A stretch of DNA of 64,000 nucleotides, taken from NCBI GenBank assembly GCA_902774115.1, contig CACYHH010000005.1:62001-126000 (forward strand), in the 5' to 3' direction. This DNA comes from an uncultured Spirochaetales bacterium (GTDB lineage: Bacteria > UBP6 > UBA1177). A model generated the notes under the pieces. It saw only the letters and a program-made list of their open reading frames with translations, ran no database searches and had not been told where the DNA came from. The translations under genes and the position numbers were made by a program. Numbering within the stretch: the stretch's first letter is position 1; each line of letters opens with the position of its first letter. Of this stretch, positions 50,916-58,500 are shown one piece after another.

Positions 50916-51652
50916 TGCGCCTTAAAGAAGTTTTGCAAATGAAATCACCGGTTTTATTCATTTTTTTTATCATTTTTCTTTTGTTTTCATGCTCGACCGA
51001 CAACGCTTCTCTGCTTAAAAAAGCGGGTTATGAAGCTGACGGTACCGGACTTTTGGAAGCTGTCCGGAACGATGATGAAAAAGCTCTCGATATTTTCCTG
51101 AAAATGCCGGAACTTCTTAATTTCGCCGATAAATCCGGAAAAAACGCGGTCATGCTTGCCTCGGCTAAAAAAGACTGCACGATGCTGAAAAAGCTTGCTG
51201 CTGCCGGAGCAAACCTCAAAATTATGGATAATTCCGAAAAAACTCCGCTTCACTATGCCGCGGCAGGAAACTCTCTTGAATGCGCGAAGTTCCTGCTCGA
51301 AAACGGTGCCGACGCCAATATTGCGGATAACTTCGGGCGCGATGCCGCAAACACTCTCTCAAGTCTTGTAAAAGAAGAAAATGTTGAATTATTCAAAATG
51401 CTTATAGAAAAATCGACCGATATCGAAAGGCGCGACAAAGATAAAAAAACGCTTTTTATAATTGCGGCTGAAAAAGGTTTTGCGGATTATGCAAAACTTC
51501 TCATGTCATTGAATGTTTCGCCTCTTTCGAAGGATTTCAGCGGAAAAACGGCGCTTGACTATGCGGCGGAATCGCTCGAAGCCGGGCGTCTTGAAAGCGG
51601 AACATTTGAAGAAATCGAATCCTACACTCAGAAAGTAAAGGAAAAACTGTAA
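50915..51652 (+). CDS. Ankyrin-repeat lipoprotein
   Basis: This 245-residue protein has a signal peptide with lipobox LFSC (Cys 26) and about five ankyrin repeats (about 40-225), clearest in KTPLHYAAAGNSLECAKFLL and ENGADANIADNFGRDA. Ankyrin folds bind partner proteins. The first ATG shares a base with the stop of the FHA gene (TAATG), which favours coupling; an alternative ATG at 50939 gives a shorter, well formed signal peptide. It is on the other side of the membrane from the FHA domains, so any contact would be by the tail helix or other parts. Confidence 0.85.
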   Translation: MRLKEVLQMKSPVLFIFFIIFLLFSCSTDNASLLKKAGYEADGTGLLEAVRNDDEKALDIFLKMPELLNFADKSGKNAVMLASAKKDCTMLKKLAAAGANLKIMDNSEKTPLHYAAAGNSLECAKFLLENGADANIADNFGRDAANTLSSLVKEENVELFKMLIEKSTDIERRDKDKKTLFIIAAEKGFADYAKLLMSLNVSPLSKDFSGKTALDYAAESLEAGRLESGTFEEIESYTQKVKEKL

Positions 51653-51667
51653 TACGAGGTGAACTGA

Positions 51668-53293
51668 ATGGTAAAGCTGATTGCGGCATTTTCTCCGAAA
51701 GGCGGGGCGGGAACTTCGATGATAATCGCAAATCTTTCGATTTACCTTGCCCAGAAAGGAAAAAAAGTCCTCCTTATAGATGCGGCTCCCAACGGCGGAA
51801 CGCTTCATTCCTATCTCAACCTTCCGACGATAGCTGTTTCAGATGAAGTCGCAGAGCATTTTTCAGTGTTGCCGCTTATTTCGACCGATTACCAGAATCT
51901 TAGTTTTTTCAGCAACTTGCAGCATCAGGATTCGAAAATCAGCGAACTTCTTACGCGCTGGCAGGGTGAGATGGGGCAGGTTCAGTTCGATTTCGTTTTC
52001 ATCGACATGGGTTCGGTAATAAATCACGATCTTATGGATGTCATCGGAATTGCCGATTATTCGCTCATGTTCCTTTCGCCGGACTTCATTTCGTTTGAAA
52101 AAAGCAACTATTTTTTCCGGGAACTTTTCAATTACAGGCTTCGTAACATCGAACTCAAATACGATATCCAGCTTGAAACGCAGAATATAAGACGTGCTAA
52201 AAACGATTATCTTTTCACTTCGCGGAACCTGCTTGTCCTGCTTTCTCAGGCGATCCCGAAAACTGCCAATCAGATTGCAAACGTGGTGAACGGCCTGAAA
52301 ATAGGTGTTGTTTACAACGGCGTGCGGAACTCTGCGGACAAGGAACTTGTGCAGCCTTACCGTTTTCTGATCAGCAACAGTCTTGGTATCGAAACCGATT
52401 CGATAGCGGAAATAGCCTATTCGGATCTGGTACCGACTTCTGTCGCTACGATGAAGCCGGTCGTAACTTTGGAGAAAAACGCCGAGTTTGTAGATGCTCT
52501 CGACAAATTCGCAAGCACGCTTTCCGCAAATCTTTTTCAGCAGAGTTCGATCAAGAAAAAACTTAAAGTTACGCCGTTCAACTACTATGAATGGTTCGGT
52601 CTTGACCGCGGCTGCTCGACTTTCGACATCAACAACCAGTATGAAAAGCTGAAAAAACTTTATGTCGGCGACAATCCTATGCTGCGCGATATTTACAGCG
52701 ACAGCGATCTTTTCTTGCTGAATTCTCTCATTGATACGATCTTCAAAGAGCTCAACGATTCGGAAATAAGGCGTGAATACGACATGGATATAAACAGTCA
52801 CCTTCAGTCGCTCGAAACTTCATTTCCCGATATTTTCATGATCGGCGAAGTCATCAAAAAATATAACCGCGTAAAGAAACGGGAAGTTCTTGTCAAAAAA
52901 GACGTCTTCGGGCGCAGTGCCGAAAAGAGGGTTGCCGTTTCTTCCAGCAGCGATTTTGTAGATGCTAACGAAATATTCAATAAATACCGTGACTTGTCGG
53001 TGACGGGCGATCTCTTGAGAAAGATCCGCGAGGAAGTTGGGATATCGTACGAACTCATCATTTCGCGCACCAAAATATCAAAGATGGTTCTTGATGCGAT
53101 AGAAAACGATAAATATGCCCAGCTTCCGGCAGACCTTTATGTCAAGAATTTCGTTCAGCAGTACTGCAAGACTCTTAAACTGAATGCCGCGAATACAGAG
53201 GCGATAGTTTCCGGATATCTGAGATCCAAAAACGGTCCGGTCGTTTCGGAGAACGTTCCTTCCGATACGGAAAATCAAGAGGTCAAAGCATGA
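51668..53293 (+). CDS. TadZ/ParA-like atypical ATPase fused to J-like and RodZ-like HTH domains
   Basis: This 541-residue cytoplasmic protein has three parts. Residues 1-285 are a ParA/MinD fold: SPKGGAGTSMIIANLSIYLA keeps the signature Lys of the deviant Walker A motif but has Thr in place of the usual P-loop Lys (KGGxGTS rather than KGGxGKT), as in TadZ/CpaE proteins; VFIDMGS (about 110-116) is Walker B-like. Residues about 305-375 (NYYEWFGLDRG, EIRREYD) resemble a DnaJ J-domain without the HPD motif. Residues about 447-520 match the RodZ-type HTH_25 domain (LRKIREEVGISYELIISRT, LDAIEND). The order of these domains is one I do not know. GAGGTGA precedes the ATG. Confidence 0.82.
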   Translation: MVKLIAAFSPKGGAGTSMIIANLSIYLAQKGKKVLLIDAAPNGGTLHSYLNLPTIAVSDEVAEHFSVLPLISTDYQNLSFFSNLQHQDSKISELLTRWQGEMGQVQFDFVFIDMGSVINHDLMDVIGIADYSLMFLSPDFISFEKSNYFFRELFNYRLRNIELKYDIQLETQNIRRAKNDYLFTSRNLLVLLSQAIPKTANQIANVVNGLKIGVVYNGVRNSADKELVQPYRFLISNSLGIETDSIAEIAYSDLVPTSVATMKPVVTLEKNAEFVDALDKFASTLSANLFQQSSIKKKLKVTPFNYYEWFGLDRGCSTFDINNQYEKLKKLYVGDNPMLRDIYSDSDLFLLNSLIDTIFKELNDSEIRREYDMDINSHLQSLETSFPDIFMIGEVIKKYNRVKKREVLVKKDVFGRSAEKRVAVSSSSDFVDANEIFNKYRDLSVTGDLLRKIREEVGISYELIISRTKISKMVLDAIENDKYAQLPADLYVKNFVQQYCKTLKLNAANTEAIVSGYLRSKNGPVVSENVPSDTENQEVKA

Positions 53294-54165
53294 ATCCCTA
53301 TATTTTCAAGCCGGCATTCGATTTCTTCGGATTTCCTTATCCCGGCGCATACATGACGATTCTCTTTTTTTCGTTTTTCATGACGCTCCCGATAATGATT
53401 TTTGCTTCGAAACAGTTCAATATGAGCTTTAGGAAAATGTGTTTTCTTCCGCTTGTCATTGTTCCTTCAGCCCTTTTTTTTTCCAAAGTTTTTCACATCC
53501 TGTTCGAAGATATGAGACAGGTTTACATGGATGGTTTGAGGGAAAACGGCATAAGTTATCTTTGGACTATGTTCAACCCCTTTGCTCCGGGGCACGTTTT
53601 TTACGGCGGACTTTTCGGAGGCTTTTTGGCGGGAGCGCTCGGCACTCTTGCTGTTTATCCTCATGACCGGACCGCGTTCCTTAAAACTGCCGACGCTGCT
53701 TCGATCTGTGTGGCAAACGGGCTCTGGCTCACAAGAATCGGCTGCTTTCTTGAGGGCTGCTGTTTCGGAAGACCGTCTCAGCTTTTCGGAATACGTTTTC
53801 CGCAGGGTTCTAAGACGATGTTCATGCTTTACACGCTTGATCCGGAACATACAAACCTTTTTACTGACACTCAGCCGATAATTCCTACACAGCTGATCCA
53901 TTCTTTCAGCAACTTTGTGATATTGGCAGTCCTTTTAAAACTCGCTTTGTCGAAAAACCCCAAAAATCCCGGTTATATTTCGGCAATTTTTCTTCTTTCA
54001 TATTCTGTAACCCGCTTTTTGATCGAATTTCTGCGTTTCGACCCGAGAGGAAGTTTTTTAATGTTTTCCACAAGTCAGTGGATCTCGATTATTCTTTTTA
54101 TCGGCGGTTGGAAACTTTTTCAGAAAACAAAGACAGCGAAAAATACTAAGAAAAAAGTCAGGTAA
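53290..54165 (+). CDS. lgt: Prolipoprotein diacylglyceryl transferase
   Basis: Lgt adds a diacylglyceryl group from phosphatidylglycerol to the lipobox Cys of prolipoproteins in the inner membrane. This 291-residue protein has about seven hydrophobic segments and the Lgt pattern: YGGLFGGFLAGALG (the H-GG region reads FYGGLFGG), then LTRIGCFLEGCCFGRPS, which corresponds to the family's RIGNF.NGE block, and FLIEFLRFDPRG near the end. It departs from the E. coli form in several positions. Its start overlaps the ATPase gene stop in ATGA. A window with so many lipoproteins makes the assignment sensible. Confidence 0.85.
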   Translation: MNPYIFKPAFDFFGFPYPGAYMTILFFSFFMTLPIMIFASKQFNMSFRKMCFLPLVIVPSALFFSKVFHILFEDMRQVYMDGLRENGISYLWTMFNPFAPGHVFYGGLFGGFLAGALGTLAVYPHDRTAFLKTADAASICVANGLWLTRIGCFLEGCCFGRPSQLFGIRFPQGSKTMFMLYTLDPEHTNLFTDTQPIIPTQLIHSFSNFVILAVLLKLALSKNPKNPGYISAIFLLSYSVTRFLIEFLRFDPRGSFLMFSTSQWISIILFIGGWKLFQKTKTAKNTKKKVR

Positions 54166-55521
54166 CTATTTGACGCAGATAACTTTGTGAGTTTCTTTTG
54201 CTTTGTCAGCATAACTAATCCCACCAGAGTAAGTGTGTATGCGCCAAGCTTGTTTGATGTTCATCGGATTCGTCGAAGATGACCAGAAGTAGGCTGATCC
54301 TATTCCAGGAAAATCCGAAGCCGGTGACAATTTTGAATAGTTAATGACGGTTGCGAGTTCGTTTATGCTGGGCAATCTCCAGTTTTTTCTTCCGGCATAA
54401 TTCAGCGTTTCACAGTAGTTCAGTGCTGACTGCCATGTATGTAAACTGTTGTCGCTGATCGTCCAGATAAGATTATTTGTTTCATCACTAACAATCTTTT
54501 GGGATGTTGTCTGATCTATTATTGCTTCAAATTCTGAATCCTCAAGTTCGTTTCCGCTGACACATTTCGGGTAGAAAAATTTGTTGTTAGCCTCATCTGT
54601 TATAAGTGCTGTTCCGAAATCAATAACCCAAAAATTTCCATTGTTTGCTTTAGATGCTGTTTCAGTCCAGAATTTTTTGAGAGATGTTGAAGGAATAGTG
54701 AAGTATTTCTGGTTAATTGTCGGAGTCTGACTGAGATCAACAAGTGTTTCAAGTTCTTTCAGAGTTGGAAGTCTCCAAGTTTTTCCTTCCAGTTGTAGAT
54801 TGTTGCAGTAATTTACAGCTTCCTGATGCGAACAGGTTTTTCCTGAGTTTCCGCTGCAGCCTTCAAATTGTTCCGGAGTGTCTTTTTGCCAAACAAGAGA
54901 AGTAATGTTGTCAATTACGGTTTCGCTTGAAGTTGTCGTTGTGTAACTTTTTTTGAGGCAGTATTTTTCCATAGCATACTGTGCATCCTGACCGAAAAAG
55001 TCTTCATTTTTAGAGTTCGGGCATTCTATGTCCTCAAAAAGATTATAGCATTTGGTGAGTCCTGTGCAGATGACTACAGGATCATCCTTGCCTGGAAATG
55101 GGTCATCGTCATTCTCGCCTGGAGTACTGTCTTTGTCGTTCACTTCTTCATCCGGAATATCTTCATTATCTTTGTCTGGCATATCTGAGTCTTCATCATC
55201 TGGATTGTTGTGATTGTCACCGTCAGGTCTATTGTGATCGCTGTCATCAACAATATCTGTATTGTCTGGATTTTCGTTGTCTGATTCAGAGTCTGTATCG
55301 TCCTGAGTTTTGTCAGCATCAGTTTCGGTATCAGAATCGTCAGGATTGGTATCCTCATCTGTAGCGGGAACATGGTTGTCCTTATCTTCTTCTTCAGAAT
55401 CTTTGTCAACGGCGTCGTAATCGTCCCAATCATCGTATTTGCTGCCTTTGCCGCCGCAGCTTATACAGAAAACGAGTGCCGCAAGAAGAAGGAAAAAAGA
55501 GAAAGTTTTTTCTAATTTCAT
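54166..55521 (-). CDS. DUF1566 lipoprotein with acidic stalk, two DUF1566 units
   Basis: This 451-residue lipoprotein (lipobox CISC, Cys 22) has a long Asp/Asn/Glu-rich stalk (about 25-150: DNENPDNTDIVDDSDHN). Two DUF1566 units follow: the first (about 190-325) has QEAVNYCNNLQ, WRLPTLKELETLVDL and FWTETAS; the second (about 345-451) has QSALNYCETLNYAGRKNWRLP, SINELATVIN and FWSSST, ending VICVK. It is preceded by a CTGLTKCYNLFEDIECPN block. A start 21 bases earlier exists but GAATAGGAGA favours this ATG. It lies 10 bases after the giant cysteine-rich gene and is cotranscribed with it. Confidence 0.83.
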   Translation of the reverse strand: MKLEKTFSFFLLLAALVFCISCGGKGSKYDDWDDYDAVDKDSEEEDKDNHVPATDEDTNPDDSDTETDADKTQDDTDSESDNENPDNTDIVDDSDHNRPDGDNHNNPDDEDSDMPDKDNEDIPDEEVNDKDSTPGENDDDPFPGKDDPVVICTGLTKCYNLFEDIECPNSKNEDFFGQDAQYAMEKYCLKKSYTTTTSSETVIDNITSLVWQKDTPEQFEGCSGNSGKTCSHQEAVNYCNNLQLEGKTWRLPTLKELETLVDLSQTPTINQKYFTIPSTSLKKFWTETASKANNGNFWVIDFGTALITDEANNKFFYPKCVSGNELEDSEFEAIIDQTTSQKIVSDETNNLIWTISDNSLHTWQSALNYCETLNYAGRKNWRLPSINELATVINYSKLSPASDFPGIGSAYFWSSSTNPMNIKQAWRIHTYSGGISYADKAKETHKVICVK

Positions 55522-55531
55522 GGTAAATCTC

Positions 55532-58500
55532 CTATTCAACACAAATTACATAATTGCTGTTTGTCTTAGAATCAACGATAATGCTTCCCGAAGAGAAGTC
55601 AACGACATAAGCCTGAGTCGGATCAGTGCTCAATGTCGTTGAAGTCCATGCCGTGCGGGTAAATCCAGGAATCAGCGAGCCGCCTTTTGTATTTATAAGA
55701 CGGACAAGTTCGTTAGTTGTCGGGAGTCTCATTTTGTTGATGCCGTTAAAGTTGACCTGTTCGCAGATTTTTAAAGCATTCTTCCATGTGTCGTTCTGCA
55801 TTGTTTCTCCGAAATACCAGAAAGAGAATTTCAATTGAGAGTTCATAATTACTGCGAAATCGAATGTCGCAACAAAAAACCGATTCTGTTTTATGCACTG
55901 CATTACGGAGCAGGTTTCTTCATCGGAACGTACGCATTTTATCTGAGCCGTACCAGTTGACGGTGCCGCTGTACCATCAACAGTTGAGAATACAATTCCC
56001 TCGAGGGTCCAGTAACTGCCGTGAGTGTTCTCAAATCCAGAATAAATGTGCGGAGTCGAAGCGTAATCCATAATTGTCGTAAATTCAGCAACAGTTGGCA
56101 GTCTCCAATCGTCATAACCGCCTGTAGTGCTGTTTTCGCAATAATCTATAGCTTCATCAAGAGTGCATGAATTATCATCCAGACAGCCGCTGTAGCTCGA
56201 TGGTGTTTCTTTCTGCCATACAAGTTGAGAAAGAGTTTCCGTGATGACTGTCGGATTTCCGGCGTCAAGTGTGAAAGAGTGTTCCAAATGCGTGAAGTTA
56301 GGTTCCTGACCGAAGAATGCTTCTCCGCTGGACGGACACGGTATGATTGAATCATTGTCATAACAGTTTGTCTGCATTGTTTCAAAGAAGTCCGGTTCGT
56401 ATGAATCAGCATTGTCGCATACACCCTCTATAATAGGCGTGCAGTCGAGGTCACAGGTGTTGATGAATCCGCTTCCTTTGAACTGAGGTATCAGCGAACA
56501 CGGTATCGGCGTTTCCATAGTGCCTGGTTCGCAGATTTCGTCCTTGCCGATTTCTCCGTCGCCGCAGCTTGAGTAGCCGGAGCATGTTCGGTTGCAATTA
56601 TCGTGATATCCGTTGTTTTCTCTGCCATGATCGCATGTTTCTTCTTCTTCGCCTTCAGCGAATGTGGCTATCTGACAGCAGTTTTTAGTTGTTTCTTCGT
56701 TACATAGGGGCAGTGTGCCGCAGTTTTCCTCAGATGCTTTCTGGGTTTTGCCATCGCCGCATTCCCCGGCTTCCCGGAATCCGTCGCAGTGTTTGTTGCA
56801 GTGGTTATATTTTCCGTTCAGGTTATCGCCTTCGTCGCATATCTCGTAAGCGCCTGTGACAACATGACATTCACCTTCAGCACCGGTACAGTCTGAACGC
56901 TGGAGTATTCCGTCTCCGCATCTTTCAGAGCTTGGACCGCTACAATTACTATTGCAATGACCGTAAGTCCCATTGATTCCTTCGTATTCGTCACATGATT
57001 CGTTCATTCCTTCAACCTCTGCGCAGTTCGCACCGTAACCGAGGCAATTTTCGCGCTGAATGATTCCGTCACCGCAGAAGAGAGTCTGACCGGTGCATGT
57101 ACTGTTGCAGTGGTGTGGGGTTCCGTTGAGGTCATCGCCATCGTCGCATATTTCGTCAACGCCTGTGACAACCTGGCATTCCCTTTCAGCACCAGTGCAG
57201 TCTGAACGCTGGAGTATTCCGTCTCCGCATCTCCATGTAACAGTTCCCGAACAATTGCTGTTGCATTTTCCGTATTTTCCGTTGACTCCTTCGCCGTCGT
57301 CGCACGCTTCCTCTCCGGGATCGGTAATACCGTCACCGCAGTAATGCGGAGTTCCAGGCAGGAGTATACACGATGCCGAACATACAAAGCATTCAGTTTT
57401 GTTATGAATGTATGCACAGTCGCCGCTGCCGTTTGATGTTCCGTTGTCGCACTGTTCATGAGCATTTGCGGTGTTTATACATGCAGGATCACCGGCGGCA
57501 CATTCTTCAGATTGGATGATGTTGTCACCGCAGTAAGCCGCTAATCCTGAGCAGTCATCGTTGCAGTTCGGAGAGTTTATATTCTCAACGGGATATTGTC
57601 CATTAAACGCGCCGCTGTCGCAGAATTCGCTGCCGTTCAGGAATCCGTCGCCGCATTTACTGATCGAGGAGCATGTTTTGTTGCAATGATTGTAGGTCCC
57701 GTTAATTTCGTCGCCTTCGTCACATTCTTCATCCATTCCCGGAGCTTCGAAACAGTTTTCGTATCCTGCACAGTCGGTGCGCTGGATTTTGCCGTCTCCG
57801 CATCTTGGCATGTAGGCAGAACATTCGAGGTTGCATGTTTCGCCTGCTCCTCCGTCATCGCATATTTCGCTGTTTTCCGTATCAGTTATACCGTCGCCGC
57901 AATATGAAGTTTCTCCTTCGGCGAGTTTGCATGAAAGAGTGCAGACCAGACAGTTTGTTTTACCGTAATCGCATTTTGTATTTCCGTTATTTCCGCCGAA
58001 GTCACACTCTTCGTCACCGTTGAGATTGCTGTCACCGCAGGACCCGTAGGTTCTAATGCAGTCATCTGAACAATAAGCTCCGATGCCTTCGCCTTCTCCT
58101 ACGCTTGGAAGAGCATTGTCGCAGAGTTCGTTTTCCTGAATTTTTCCGTCACCGCAATATCCTGTTATCGTTTTGCAATCGGAAGAGCAGTAGTCTCCGT
58201 CGTCGTTATTTCCGTCGTCACACGTCTCCTCATTTATTTGAATGATTCCGTCGCCGCAGGATCCGCCTATTGATTTACAATCGGCAGAACAGTAGGTTCC
58301 TATACCTTCACCTTCCCCAACACTGGGAGCAGCTTTGTCACAAAGTTCGTTGTTCTGAACTTTTCCGTCGCCGCAGGATCCTGTTATCGTCATGCAGTCG
58401 GCAGAGCAGTAGTCTCCGTCATTGTTGTTTCTGTCGTCGCATACCTCACCGTTAGCACTGTCAATTATACCATCTCCGCAGTATGAAACTGTTGATGCAT

